Positions 16,054 through 25,264 are shown, counted from the stretch's first letter. The stretch is DNA of 51,476 bases from Methanobacteriota archaeon (GCA_018659375.1 JABJMO010000078.1:1-51476), one strand, 5' to 3'. A program made the numbers and translations. Notes: generated by a model from the letters alone, not told the origin.

Positions 16054-18003
16054 ATGATTTTGGTTGAATTGCCACAAGGCGTGGTCATTGAAGTACGGCG
16101 TGGCGGGCATGATGCCCTCGCTAAACTAGCCGGCGATATGTCGACACTTGGAATATCAGGATATATTAGAATTGAGCGTCGGCCTAAAGGTATAATTCCT
16201 CGAGTAAGCCAAGTGGTGATTCAGGATACAACTCCCCGTATTGCTCTGCATGAAGCAGATTTATTGTTGACGGGTTTGGAAGCATTGATGGAAATAGAGA
16301 AGGATTCTACCGCACTTGACGCATTGGTTTCATTAGTGGAGTTGCCTGATGATGACTTAGTAAGAATTGTTAATTTATACCCTGATGCAACCATTGCGCA
16401 GGAACAAGACACTAATTCCAACAATGGTGATGATTGGTGGAATTACGTTAGACTAAACACTAGCAGTTGGCGTCGGGAAGAGAGATTACCAGGGCAAGAA
16501 GTGTCTATGGAGGCACCAGAATATATACAACAACTTACCAAAGCAAAGTTGGAAACCTTTAGCGCCGGTGAAAGATTTCTAAATTATGGCGATGTATTGA
16601 TTGTTGATGATAGTGATTCTCACGCAATAATTGAACTTGGTAGCATTTTGGCTGGTTATGGGCGGCCATTATTGGTTCTCTCGAGACACAATAATGAGAT
16701 GTTGCTGAAACACTATTCACTGCCAAAAGGCTCTTGTCAGAGAATCTCTATCTTAGCAGAAGAATCTCCAACCGAATTAATTGAGCGTTTACAACAAAAA
16801 GTAACTAACTTTTTGTGGGCAAATAAGCAAGCGGTAGTTATCATTTCGGGATTTGAATATTTATTGAGCATAAGTGATCTGAAGAGTTCAATTGGAATGA
16901 TTTGCAATTTAGTTGACGCAATAAGAACGGGTGACCATTTGATGTTGACAAATTGTGACTTAGATATTTTTGATAATCTAGACAGACACCGGTTCCTAAA
17001 GGAATTTGATTTAATTCCCTCGGGGTTTGTCGAGGGGTTAGTAATTGATTCCGAGGCCTTAATCGACCACCCGATTTGTGTTGAATTATCCGATGAAGAA
17101 TTATCTTGGATAGAACAACAAATATCTTTTGCAACTTCAAAAGACCCTCAAGTAATAAGCGGAGGAGTAGTTTCAGGTGGAGCTTCTAACTTGGTGGACG
17201 AAGATGTTCTAGAAGTTAAGGGAAAATTAGCAGAACTAGTTGAAGATTGGCCCGGGAAAGAGGTTGAACAAACACCTCATCTGACTTCATTAGAGTCCAG
17301 ATTAATCGAGGATAATCAGATTAGTGAAGATTTCAAGCAAGCATTTGTACCTTCAATAACAGTTTCGAGCGAGATTGAATTAGTCTCACAAAATGATGTT
17401 GTTGGACAAGTAAAAAACCAAGACATAATCGTACAGCAATCATCATTATCTGAGCCTCAAATTAAGGGTCCTAGGAAAGCCATTAGGGTCAAGCGTGTGA
17501 AGAGAAAAAGTACTGATGTAAGACCTAGTAGATTGCATAAGCAATCGATTGCAGCAGCCGCTAAATCAAATGTTGAGTTGCCTAAATTCTCTCAAATTCC
17601 GGTTGCAAAATCAAATCGAGGAGCAGTCGGCATCGACCTTGACTCACGGTCTAATCGAATGTCCTCTGCATTGGAAAATATGTTGAAAAAACCAATTATG
17701 ACTCGGTCTAGAGAACTTTCACAAGCATTGAATCAAAAATCCTCTAAGACCAATCGTAATCTACCAAACATTGAAGTTAAATCTCAAATAAATGTCCCAT
17801 CCAAAGTAACTGATAAGTCAATTATCCATTCCGCTTCAAGGATTACCCAATCAAACAATAACCGCCGTTCTAGAGAATCTGCTACAAGAGTTCAAAATCC
17901 ATTAGATATTGAACATAATTATCAAAAATGGGCAACGGAATACAAACGGACTAGTGACACTTCAGACGGAATGGACAGTTCAGACGTAGGAGGTGAAGAT
18001 TGA
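16054..18003 (+). CDS. DUF835-like protein with long basic low-complexity tail
   Basis: A 649-residue protein. Residues 1-150 are an N-terminal region with VVIEVRRGGHDALAKLAGDM and an acidic helical part. Residues about 178-320 match the pattern of archaeal DUF835 domains: a strand, a GRPLLVLSR turn, then a segment VVIISGFEYLL and a final helix. Residues about 390-649 are Ser/Lys/Asn-rich, poorly conserved in character and likely disordered, with a basic patch RKAIRVKRVKRKSTD. DUF835 is found in archaeal signalling and unknown proteins. The frame can start at GTG 16051; ATG 16054 is preferred. The stop overlaps the next gene's ATG (TGATG), tying it to the DnaA-like ATPase. Confidence 0.65.
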   Translation: MILVELPQGVVIEVRRGGHDALAKLAGDMSTLGISGYIRIERRPKGIIPRVSQVVIQDTTPRIALHEADLLLTGLEALMEIEKDSTALDALVSLVELPDDDLVRIVNLYPDATIAQEQDTNSNNGDDWWNYVRLNTSSWRREERLPGQEVSMEAPEYIQQLTKAKLETFSAGERFLNYGDVLIVDDSDSHAIIELGSILAGYGRPLLVLSRHNNEMLLKHYSLPKGSCQRISILAEESPTELIERLQQKVTNFLWANKQAVVIISGFEYLLSISDLKSSIGMICNLVDAIRTGDHLMLTNCDLDIFDNLDRHRFLKEFDLIPSGFVEGLVIDSEALIDHPICVELSDEELSWIEQQISFATSKDPQVISGGVVSGGASNLVDEDVLEVKGKLAELVEDWPGKEVEQTPHLTSLESRLIEDNQISEDFKQAFVPSITVSSEIELVSQNDVVGQVKNQDIIVQQSSLSEPQIKGPRKAIRVKRVKRKSTDVRPSRLHKQSIAAAAKSNVELPKFSQIPVAKSNRGAVGIDLDSRSNRMSSALENMLKKPIMTRSRELSQALNQKSSKTNRNLPNIEVKSQINVPSKVTDKSIIHSASRITQSNNNRRSRESATRVQNPLDIEHNYQKWATEYKRTSDTSDGMDSSDVGGED

Positions 18004-20009
18004 TGTCAAAACCAACAAAGCTATTGTTAGCACTTAAAAATGCTAAAAAGCACCTTGAGATAGCCACCAAACAAGCCCCAAATGATGACCTTACAGCAGA
18101 GTTAGGGCGGACACATCAGCCAAAATCTAGATTAAATAAATTGGTTGGTGGCCCATACTCTCCCCCTGCAAAACGGCAGTCGCTCCTTTCTAGAGTAGGT
18201 GTGGCAAATCGTCCAACATACGACTTAATTGCTGATGGCATACTTGGTAAGAATGAAGGTTATCGGCCTAAATTATCATTGAATAAGACTGGAAGCGAAG
18301 TATCAAGTTTGGTTGCAGAGCGATTAAAAAACCTCAGAGAACGCACATTGAGTAAAATCTCTAGTGATACAAGTATTGCTGAATCATCCTTTTTTGGTTT
18401 TGAAGCAGATGGAACTCCTATTTGGAGTAGCGTTGTGTCAGGACAAAGAGGTATTGATGAAGGTTTACATCACCAAAGCAAACAGAAAAAGACCAACCTT
18501 GCTCATCATAGCATACATCTTCCAGTTATTGTTGATTGGCCAAAGACCCTTCAGCACAGTAGCCACCAAACTTACAAAACATGGTCTACAACAACAGAGA
18601 ATAGAAGAGCAACTCAGTTGAGTGAGAGAGTAATTGACTCACTCCAAGAAACACTAAATCCATTAATCTTGATTGGCGATTCTCAAACTGGTAAATCACA
18701 TCTAATTCACGCCATTGGTCAAGCAGTTTTACTCCGCAATGAAGGTCCTGTTTACTTCCTGAGAGGTGATGATTTAACTGAGATTTTGGATGTCGAAAAC
18801 ACTTGGTCAGATGTATTTGCTAATTGTGTTATGTTACTAATCGATGATATTGATCTAATTTTATCCGACCAAGAGGTGGCTAATCATGTTGGCAGAATGT
18901 TAGATTATGCACTTAATATGAATGTGCATGTTGTTGTTACTGCGAGAAGTTCTCCCGAAGATTGGCCTGCATCTTCGCTTTGGGACATACTTAGAGGAGG
19001 GGTTCGAAGCATACTTGGCCGTGTTGGTGCTGGTAGTTTGATGCTTTTTGCTAGAAAGTTATCAAATGAAAGGAATCTTATGCTTTCAGATGAACAATTA
19101 GCTTTAATCGTCACAGGTGGTGATGTTAGTTGGCGAGGCACTAGAAGCGGGATTGATAAAGTTGAATCCGCTATTGATGGGGGCGAAAAATTACTAGATA
19201 CTGTAGATGTCTACAAATTGCTAAACGATATTCATTCAGATGACGAAGATTACCTTGAAGAGTCGGAATCTGAAAGTGTTGAGGATATCGCTAATCGTTT
19301 GATTAGTTCAGTAATCGACGTAGTGTACAGTGATGATGAGATAGGCGGTATTGAAATAACAACCAAGTTGCCGGAACTTTCAGACAATTATACTCCTCCA
19401 GAAATCGATATTGAGTCATTTATTGGCAAACAAACTGACTTAGTTGAGGCCCACATTAAGAAAACTCTTGATGATTTAACACCAGAAGCTCCTTCTGTGG
19501 TTGATGTCCATGATCGGGATAAGCACTTGGTAGCTAAGATGACTCGTATAGTTAAGCAAGATCATGCTAAAGCGGCAGAAATTTTGACTGAACTTGACAT
19601 GGGTATCGATCAAAAGTTTGCTTACTCGGATGGTGAGATAAACCAAAACACTGGTCGACTGATTGAATTAGAATCAATGTTATTAAACCTCGCCGATAGG
19701 ACTTCAGATGCATCTTTAGAGGGATTAATCGGTATCGCAGATGAATTGAGGGAACTAGAAAACCAATTGGTTTCATTAGACCCTGAACGTGGACCTTTGC
19801 CTGAATTCGTGGAAGATGAGTTAGATTCATACACCCCTAGTGAGGAATGGAATATTGATTCTTCTGATGTCACTGCTGGTTCTTTGATTGACGGTGATTC
19901 GATAACACTGAATCCAATTGACGGGATACTCGAGCCACATCCCGAAGGTTCAGTGAAAACTGCGACTATAACTCCAGTAGGGGTAGTTATTGATGGGGAA
20001 GAAGAATGA
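18003..20009 (+). CDS. DnaA-like AAA+ ATPase with long N- and C-terminal extensions
   Basis: A 668-residue protein. The central part (about 175-400) is a AAA+ module of the DnaA/Hda/DnaC type: Walker A GDSQTGKS at 225-232, a strand VYFLRGDDL, Walker B VMLLIDDIDLI at 276-286, sensor 1 strand VVVTARSSP at 310-318. There is no DnaA DNA-binding domain IV. Residues 1-170 are basic and mostly polar; 410-668 are strongly acidic. It follows the DUF835-like gene with a TGATG overlap and a GGAGGTGA Shine-Dalgarno, and its stop overlaps the YkgJ-type gene. Archaea replicate with Orc1/Cdc6, so this is probably not an initiator; a remodeller or positioning ATPase working with its upstream partner is possible but unproven. 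Confidence 0.7.
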   Translation: MSKPTKLLLALKNAKKHLEIATKQAPNDDLTAELGRTHQPKSRLNKLVGGPYSPPAKRQSLLSRVGVANRPTYDLIADGILGKNEGYRPKLSLNKTGSEVSSLVAERLKNLRERTLSKISSDTSIAESSFFGFEADGTPIWSSVVSGQRGIDEGLHHQSKQKKTNLAHHSIHLPVIVDWPKTLQHSSHQTYKTWSTTTENRRATQLSERVIDSLQETLNPLILIGDSQTGKSHLIHAIGQAVLLRNEGPVYFLRGDDLTEILDVENTWSDVFANCVMLLIDDIDLILSDQEVANHVGRMLDYALNMNVHVVVTARSSPEDWPASSLWDILRGGVRSILGRVGAGSLMLFARKLSNERNLMLSDEQLALIVTGGDVSWRGTRSGIDKVESAIDGGEKLLDTVDVYKLLNDIHSDDEDYLEESESESVEDIANRLISSVIDVVYSDDEIGGIEITTKLPELSDNYTPPEIDIESFIGKQTDLVEAHIKKTLDDLTPEAPSVVDVHDRDKHLVAKMTRIVKQDHAKAAEILTELDMGIDQKFAYSDGEINQNTGRLIELESMLLNLADRTSDASLEGLIGIADELRELENQLVSLDPERGPLPEFVEDELDSYTPSEEWNIDSSDVTAGSLIDGDSITLNPIDGILEPHPEGSVKTATITPVGVVIDGEEE

Positions 20010-20461
20010 AACACCCATGGTGGATGAAAGGAGTTCCATTTACCTGCCAATCAGGTTGTGGGAAGTGTTGTGATGAACCCGACGGAATTGTTTATCTTTC
20101 AATGCATGACGCAAAACGAATTTCTGGGCGTCTAGGGATGGAAGTTACTGAGTGGTTGGCAAGGGATTGTCGTCAAACATTAGATGGAAGATATGTCCTA
20201 AAAAGCCGCGAATCAGACGGTATCTGTATTTATCTGAATGAGGAAAAACAATGCAACATCTATGCGATTAGACCTCAACAATGCGCAGCATATCCTTGGT
20301 GGGGTGAAAATTTGGCTACAGAACGTTCTTGGGAAAGAACCAAGCAAGACTGTCCTGGTTTGACGGCAGAAGATGCGATTATAATAGACGGAAGTAGTAT
20401 TCGGATACATGTTTTGGCCGACCGTCAATCATCGAAAGGTTTCAGAGAGTGGGTTGACTAA
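20006..20461 (+). CDS. YkgJ-family cysteine-cluster protein
   Basis: A 151-residue protein of the CxxxCxxCC family (YkgJ, PF03692-type). Seen: FTCQSGCGKCC with C14, C18, C21 and C22, then C74 and C83 within GICIYLNEEKQCNIYAIRPQQC, C93 in that last phrase and C116 in QDCPGL. These cysteines bind zinc or an Fe-S cluster; biochemical roles in the family are mostly unknown, some members being linked to flagellin methylation or oxidative chemistry. ATG at 20006 overlaps the stop of the AAA+ ATPase (ATGA), so the three genes 16054-20461 form one transcript. Family assignment is good, function open. Confidence 0.82.
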   Translation: MKHPWWMKGVPFTCQSGCGKCCDEPDGIVYLSMHDAKRISGRLGMEVTEWLARDCRQTLDGRYVLKSRESDGICIYLNEEKQCNIYAIRPQQCAAYPWWGENLATERSWERTKQDCPGLTAEDAIIIDGSSIRIHVLADRQSSKGFREWVD

Positions 20462-20504
20462 CCACTGTTGCCAAATAGTCAATTTGATGGATAAATAGGC
20501 CGTC

Positions 20505-20510
20505 TTTATA
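20505..20510 (+). promoter_or_regulatory. TATA box candidate for citrate synthase
   Basis: TTTATA lies 31 nt before the GTG start at 20536, in a 74-nt gap between genes. The distance fits an archaeal TATA box serving a leaderless or nearly leaderless mRNA. A second AT-rich stretch (ATAAATA, 20491-20497) is further upstream. The purine-rich GGGAG at about 20526-20530 is a competing ribosome-binding explanation. Confidence 0.4.
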
Positions 20511-20535
20511 CCGTAGTGTTTTCTCGGGAGTATAA

Positions 20536-21711
20536 GTGGGACTTATGGATGATGAGAAAGTTCTTTGTGAAGTGACTGAAAATCACTTAAACACAGGGCT
20601 AAGAGGTATTCCTGTTGGAACTTGTCGAACTTCTTTCGTCACCCCTACAGAGGGTGTTCACTATTGTGGGTACCCAATAAAAGAGTTAGTTGATTTTAGT
20701 CCAGAAGACATAATCTATCTTTTATTTAATAAGGAATTACCTACATCTGACCAATCATCTGCTTTCAAAGCAGACTTAGCCGTTAGAGGTCATGTGCCCT
20801 CTGGATTGACAAATGTCTTGCAAACATTACCAAAAGATGGTCACCCAATGGATTGGCTTTCGGTTGGTATTCAGACTCTTGGTATGTTAGAAACTACCGA
20901 TAACTGGCGCGAAGATTCTTTGAATCTAATTGCTAGAATGCCAAGATTGATGGGTTTGATTTTCCGTTATCGTGAGGGTAGAGGGGAAGATATCGCAGTT
21001 GATGATACCAGTAAATCTCTAGTTCAAAGGTTCGTCGACACAGTCGGTGTTGATGAACATTTGAGAGCGAAGATGGAACGAGTGGTATCGACTTATCTAG
21101 TTCTCCACATGGACCACGGCGGTGGAAATCTGTCAACCTTTACCGGTAAATCAATTGCTTCAGGAAAAGCCACTGTTTACTCTGCTATTGCTGGTGCAAT
21201 GAATGCTTTGTCAGGGCCTCTGCACGGGCGTGCGAACCAGTCATGTCTGGAATTCGTCTTGAAAATTGGCACAAGTGATGAAGCAGAAGTGGAACAGTTT
21301 GTTCGTAATGAATTGAAAGAAGGCCGCCCAGTGTTTGGATTTGGCCATGCTGTTCTGAGTGTGGAGGATCCTAGAGCAACTGCTCAATTCGCAATCGGTG
21401 AAGAGATTTGTCCTGACGATGAGAATTTCAAAGTAATCAGAACTTTGCGCAAGGTCGCACCAATGGTGTTGTCGGAAAATAAGAAAATTCGTAACCCCAA
21501 TGCCAATGTCGATATTGCTAGTGGTGCCTTACTCTACCATGTTGGCCTTACTGACCCAACCTACTACACGACCTTCTTTGGTTGGGCTAGAGTTGCCGGT
21601 ATTGGAGCACAGATAGTTGATGAGCGAACAGTGCTAAGGTCGGGTAAAGGAGTTCCAATTTACCGCCCTAAATACTTTGCAGAAGGACAAGAACTTCGTC
21701 ATATTGAGTGA
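20536..21711 (+). CDS. gltA: Citrate synthase
   Basis: A 391-residue citrate synthase, which condenses oxaloacetate and acetyl-CoA at the entry of the TCA cycle. The catalytic triad is visible as H230 in SGPLHGRANQ, H271 in GFGHAVL and D326 in VDIASGALLYH. Other landmarks are GTCRTSFVTPTEGVHYCGY at the N terminus and HMDHGGGNLSTFTGK. Size fits the short archaeal/Gram-positive type. Start: GTG at 20536 is preferred because GGGAG lies six nt upstream and a TATA box 31 nt upstream; ATG at 20545 is the alternative. It is convergent with the GDPD gene, 3 nt apart. A 2-methylcitrate synthase activity cannot be excluded. Confidence 0.93.
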   Translation: MGLMDDEKVLCEVTENHLNTGLRGIPVGTCRTSFVTPTEGVHYCGYPIKELVDFSPEDIIYLLFNKELPTSDQSSAFKADLAVRGHVPSGLTNVLQTLPKDGHPMDWLSVGIQTLGMLETTDNWREDSLNLIARMPRLMGLIFRYREGRGEDIAVDDTSKSLVQRFVDTVGVDEHLRAKMERVVSTYLVLHMDHGGGNLSTFTGKSIASGKATVYSAIAGAMNALSGPLHGRANQSCLEFVLKIGTSDEAEVEQFVRNELKEGRPVFGFGHAVLSVEDPRATAQFAIGEEICPDDENFKVIRTLRKVAPMVLSENKKIRNPNANVDIASGALLYHVGLTDPTYYTTFFGWARVAGIGAQIVDERTVLRSGKGVPIYRPKYFAEGQELRHIE

Positions 21712-21714
21712 TGA

Positions 21715-22872
21715 TTATTGTAATACAGGTCTAGCAGTCTTTCCTGAACCTCTATGGCCGATTAATCTGACACATTCCCATGGTGGTGAGTCTGAAGATG
21801 TTTCAACCAATTTATCAACATCAATATTCCAATTCCACTTATCTTGCCACATTTTAATCAATTCCCGCTTTCTACTATTATTACACTCAATCCAAGGGCT
21901 TACTTCATGCTCCAATTGTTTGATCACGTCTCTATGCGTTGCATAATCGGCATTCTCAATCAATTGCATTTGCTGAGCATCCAGGGGTTTAGTTGCAGGT
22001 TTCTGCCACCTAGCACCATTTCCGTTATTGTACCATGTATAATTAGGGTCTAAATTATCTGTTAACCCAGTTATTCCAGAATTAAGTAAACTATACTCGT
22101 AATTTTCATTTGCTGGCCAAACATATACCGGGATTCCAGATTGACATTTTCTAAAATGATTTAATTTCCTGCCACTTAGCCCAACGCTTCGACCTAACAA
22201 GGCGCGATTGTAGAATGGTTGGAAATATTCGATAGCGCACGGTACCATTGAGGCACCTCGACTTCTATGTTTATTTATCAATCTTGAAAAAGGCGTGATG
22301 AAGTATTGTGGATAAGCCATTAGACGCTTAATTTTACTATGGCCAAACCTGGGTACAACTGGTAGTAATTCTGCCCAATGACGTTTTGAGTCAGCTATTT
22401 TTATCGATTTGTGCATTTTATTGTGGAATGCGTAAAACACTGTATTGCCATTTGGAATCGAATATTCATCCAACATTTGTTCAGCTTTAGAAATCATTTT
22501 GCTGAGTATTGTAGTTACTTTACTGCCACCCAAATATCCACCACCTTCGGGGGATTTAGGGTGTGGTCTTTTCAATTCCAAACAGACCATTTTCCCTTGA
22601 TCTCGCCATTGAGATATCACTTCAGTATCTTGTAGTAATTCATCTAGCGAGCAAAAACCGAACTCCTGTAACTCTGCTAGTTCCCAACTTTCGACATATG
22701 GGTTTGCGTTGCCTAACAATGATTTTTCAACTGAGACTTTGGAATCGTGATGAATGATTAACTCCCCATCAGCAGTGATTCTAAGGTCTAGCTCAATACC
22801 ATCAGAGGTAGAAATTCCATGTCGCAAACTAGCCAAAGTATTTTCCGGGGGTTGTACCCAGTTGTCTGACAC
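21715..22872 (-). CDS. Glycerophosphodiester phosphodiesterase-like protein, circularly permuted
   Basis: A 385-residue GDPD-family TIM barrel, which hydrolyses glycerophosphodiesters. The protein begins at what is normally the end of the first loop: QPPENTLASLRHGI (7-20), then GIELDLRITADGELIIHHD with E27, D29, H42 and D43. E99/K101 lie in LELK, and the closing barrel strand is VYVWPAN followed by GITGLTDNLDP. The first strand of the usual family, with the catalytic HRG, is missing from the N terminus and instead forms the last 16 residues (LIGHRGSGKTARPVLQ; H373, R374). Upstream in frame there is no HRG and no ATG before a stop at 22924, so the GTG start at 22872 is the only choice. All catalytic residues are present, in permuted order. 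Confidence 0.82.
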   Translation of the reverse strand: MSDNWVQPPENTLASLRHGISTSDGIELDLRITADGELIIHHDSKVSVEKSLLGNANPYVESWELAELQEFGFCSLDELLQDTEVISQWRDQGKMVCLELKRPHPKSPEGGGYLGGSKVTTILSKMISKAEQMLDEYSIPNGNTVFYAFHNKMHKSIKIADSKRHWAELLPVVPRFGHSKIKRLMAYPQYFITPFSRLINKHRSRGASMVPCAIEYFQPFYNRALLGRSVGLSGRKLNHFRKCQSGIPVYVWPANENYEYSLLNSGITGLTDNLDPNYTWYNNGNGARWQKPATKPLDAQQMQLIENADYATHRDVIKQLEHEVSPWIECNNSRKRELIKMWQDKWNWNIDVDKLVETSSDSPPWECVRLIGHRGSGKTARPVLQ

Positions 22873-22967
22873 ATATCGGGCAGTAGATGTTGATTCAAAA
22901 TATGATGTGTCGCTGGTTTGGGTTTATCTGATAAATCGGTTGATAAAACTCATTGTGGTGAAAAAGG

Positions 22968-22973
22968 ATATAT
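22968..22973 (+). promoter_or_regulatory. TATA box candidate for the PAP2 gene
   Basis: ATATAT lies 28 nt before the ATG at 22996, in the 123-nt divergent region between the GDPD gene and this gene. The spacing equals that seen before gcvT, gcvPA and the gene at 51099, consistent with a leaderless transcript. No Shine-Dalgarno sequence is evident before this start. Confidence 0.4.
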
Positions 22974-22995
22974 CGGCAAAGGTCTGGACTATACT

Positions 22996-24429
22996 ATGAG
23001 TCCATACACTGTCATGATGATGCTAGTGGTTTTTTTCACTCCAGTGGTGTGTTGGCTATTCTCTTTAACTCAACGAGAACATCGGGTTCCACTCAAGCAA
23101 ATGGCATCAGAATTTCATGATAACCGGTACTATCTGCACATAATCGGTTATCTCGCGATTGTCAGATTAAAATCGGTAACTGACTTACTAAATGAGCCAA
23201 TTAAGTCTGAAGTCGGCCATTGGACAGATTTTGTTTATAGTATTGAGGGTGAATTCACTAAATCTATACAAGATTTTTTTGTCAATGACTTACTTACTAC
23301 CGTATTAAATTTCCATTATTTGTTTATTTACTTGTTTCTGATTTATGTAACTACGGTATACTTTGCTTATACTGGTGACCGAAACATGACCGATAAAGTC
23401 ACTATGAACTATTTGCTGATCTATGCTCTTGCAGTGCCATATTACTTGTTTTTCAATGTAGAAGTCACTTCATCTTGGATTCCTGGAATGGAGGCTTTAC
23501 TGTACCATGACGGTGCTTATTCGGTATTTTATGCGACCCATGACCCCTTGGATAATGCCGTGCCATCACTCCATATTGCAATACCATTTGGTATTTTGAT
23601 GCTTAATTATCTGCACGTCAAAGAATCTGGCGGCAAGATGAAAGATTGGCGGCATTATAACTATCATATGTTTATCTTGATCAATACAATTCTGTTTATG
23701 TTTTCAATCTTATATCTTGGGATTCATTGGTTTGTTGATATACCTCTAGGTATGCTAATTGGTAGTATAGGTGCACTGTTTATCCATCATTTACAACCAC
23801 GGATGAGAAATGATCATGGTTCATTCCTCAAGGGAATTGACAAAATAAAAGCTAGAAAACACGCAGTCATAGAAGGCGCAATTACCCTTGTGATGTTTAC
23901 TTTGATTCTCATGGCGATTAATGTTCAAGTAGAAAACTCTGAGGACAGAGTGTCATTCCGCCTAGGTCCAGAAGATTCAACCTATGAAATAATTCAGGAA
24001 CTGAAATATGGAGAAGAGGTTAATTCAACAATAAAAAATCTTGACACCTCTCTATTACTAGAAGTGGTACACATCAATGTTGAAGATAGTGCTAAGGCAA
24101 TGGCAAATGGCTCCATCGATTGGCAATATCTCACTACTTTAGGTGAACACTATCTAATCTATCCTGGTCAAGAAATTCATTTGACCACAGATACTCCGCT
24201 GTTTTATCATTTAATTGTCATGCATAATCCAAGCAATAATAGCAACGATATTATCGAGGTAAGTGTAGTAAATGATTATCATGATGACCAGATGTGGAAA
24301 GCTATCCTTCTGTCTGTACCATCACTGTGGATGACAGCATTCGTAATCCATCGGTTACAGAGATTGAAATTGAATAGCAGGTCATTTGTCGACTCATCTC
24401 CGTCCCATCTTTGGTTAGAGCAAGAATAG
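22996..24429 (+). CDS. PAP2-superfamily integral membrane phosphatase
   Basis: A 477-residue membrane protein with about six segments in the first 270 residues. The PAP2 signature is split as usual: AVPSLHIA (PSLH at 190-193) and YLGIHWFVDIPLG with H244 and D248, which act as acid/base and nucleophile in lipid phosphate phosphatases and inositolphosphotransferase-like enzymes. After the core comes a membrane segment near 300 and an outside beta-like domain of about 130 residues (VENSEDRVSFRLGPEDS onward), then another segment near 455 and a short tail. The frame extends upstream to TTG 22918, but ATG 22996 with a TATA box at -28 is preferred. Divergent from the GDPD gene, which hints at a shared lipid headgroup role. 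Confidence 0.82.
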   Translation: MSPYTVMMMLVVFFTPVVCWLFSLTQREHRVPLKQMASEFHDNRYYLHIIGYLAIVRLKSVTDLLNEPIKSEVGHWTDFVYSIEGEFTKSIQDFFVNDLLTTVLNFHYLFIYLFLIYVTTVYFAYTGDRNMTDKVTMNYLLIYALAVPYYLFFNVEVTSSWIPGMEALLYHDGAYSVFYATHDPLDNAVPSLHIAIPFGILMLNYLHVKESGGKMKDWRHYNYHMFILINTILFMFSILYLGIHWFVDIPLGMLIGSIGALFIHHLQPRMRNDHGSFLKGIDKIKARKHAVIEGAITLVMFTLILMAINVQVENSEDRVSFRLGPEDSTYEIIQELKYGEEVNSTIKNLDTSLLLEVVHINVEDSAKAMANGSIDWQYLTTLGEHYLIYPGQEIHLTTDTPLFYHLIVMHNPSNNSNDIIEVSVVNDYHDDQMWKAILLSVPSLWMTAFVIHRLQRLKLNSRSFVDSSPSHLWLEQE

Positions 24430-24463
24430 TTTGGATTATCACTAATCATCGTTTGGGATTACT

Positions 24464-25264
24464 ATGGCCGACGAGGATCAGTTCCAAAATGCGGTCAAGG
24501 GACTTATTGATTCACCTGGCGGTGTCCTTGTTTCTGATATCTCACTATATCTAAAAAGCCGAATTAAATTATTAGTCGGCATTTTCATAATCGCTGTTAC
24601 TGCAGGTTTTTCCCTGACAAAATCCGTAATTAAGTGGCTCATAGAGCCTGAAAGATTACCATTAGATGTCAACATCATTGTCACTTCGCCAATAGAATTC
24701 ATTCTATTACAATTTCAGATCTCAGTAAGTTTTGGAATAGTTATTATTGGGCTGTTTCTAATGATTGAGGCATTGAGAAAAGGAGTGAACAATGACGCAA
24801 TTAGAATGCGGTTAGCAGAGTTGGAACTAAAGCCACCAAAATTTAGTCTAGCATTTATTACCACAATTGGCTTTACTATTGCATTTGCTTTGGCCGGATT
24901 ATTATATTCTTGGGAGTTTCTTACTCCAATGATCTTACAGTATCTTACCGAAGATGCTCAAACAGCAGGACTTTCAACGGAGTGGCGCCTTTCAGGATAT
25001 GTAGGCTTCATTGTTAACTTAGCATTGGCTTGCGTAATTGGCTTTCAATCACCGGTAATAACTCTGCTAGTCTTACGCTTGGGCGTGGTTACTAGGAGCC
25101 AAATCAGTCAATTCCGTAAGCACATTTGGTTTACTGCATTTGTACTCGGTGCCTTTTTGTCACCACCAGACCCACTTTCATTATTTTTGGTGGCAATGCC
25201 TGTAGTGATTTTATTCGAGTTCGCCATGTTGATTGATAGTATATTCAAGATTTCAAAAACATAA
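24464..25264 (+). CDS. tatC: Sec-independent protein translocase TatC
   Basis: A 266-residue membrane protein with the TatC layout of six segments: the first at about 33-50, a long outer loop with the family's conserved polar residues (SPIEFILLQFQISVS), segments near 82-98, 127-145, 178-202 and two closing ones. The C-terminal phrase SPPDPLSLFLVAMPVVILFEF is the classic TatC motif (TPPDPxSQxxLAxPxxLLYE). TatC recognises the twin-arginine signal of folded exported proteins. The N-terminal consensus of bacterial TatC (HLxELRxR) reads SLYLKSRIK here, a known archaeal style of variation. The last 12 bases overlap the PHP gene on the other strand. No tatA is visible. Confidence 0.85.
   Translation: MADEDQFQNAVKGLIDSPGGVLVSDISLYLKSRIKLLVGIFIIAVTAGFSLTKSVIKWLIEPERLPLDVNIIVTSPIEFILLQFQISVSFGIVIIGLFLMIEALRKGVNNDAIRMRLAELELKPPKFSLAFITTIGFTIAFALAGLLYSWEFLTPMILQYLTEDAQTAGLSTEWRLSGYVGFIVNLALACVIGFQSPVITLLVLRLGVVTRSQISQFRKHIWFTAFVLGAFLSPPDPLSLFLVAMPVVILFEFAMLIDSIFKISKT

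Noticed and set aside
18003-20009. DnaA-like gene as a marker of a bacterial-type replication origin
   Set aside because: No DNA-binding domain IV, no DnaA-box cluster or AT-rich unwinding region next to it, and the rest of the window is archaeal.
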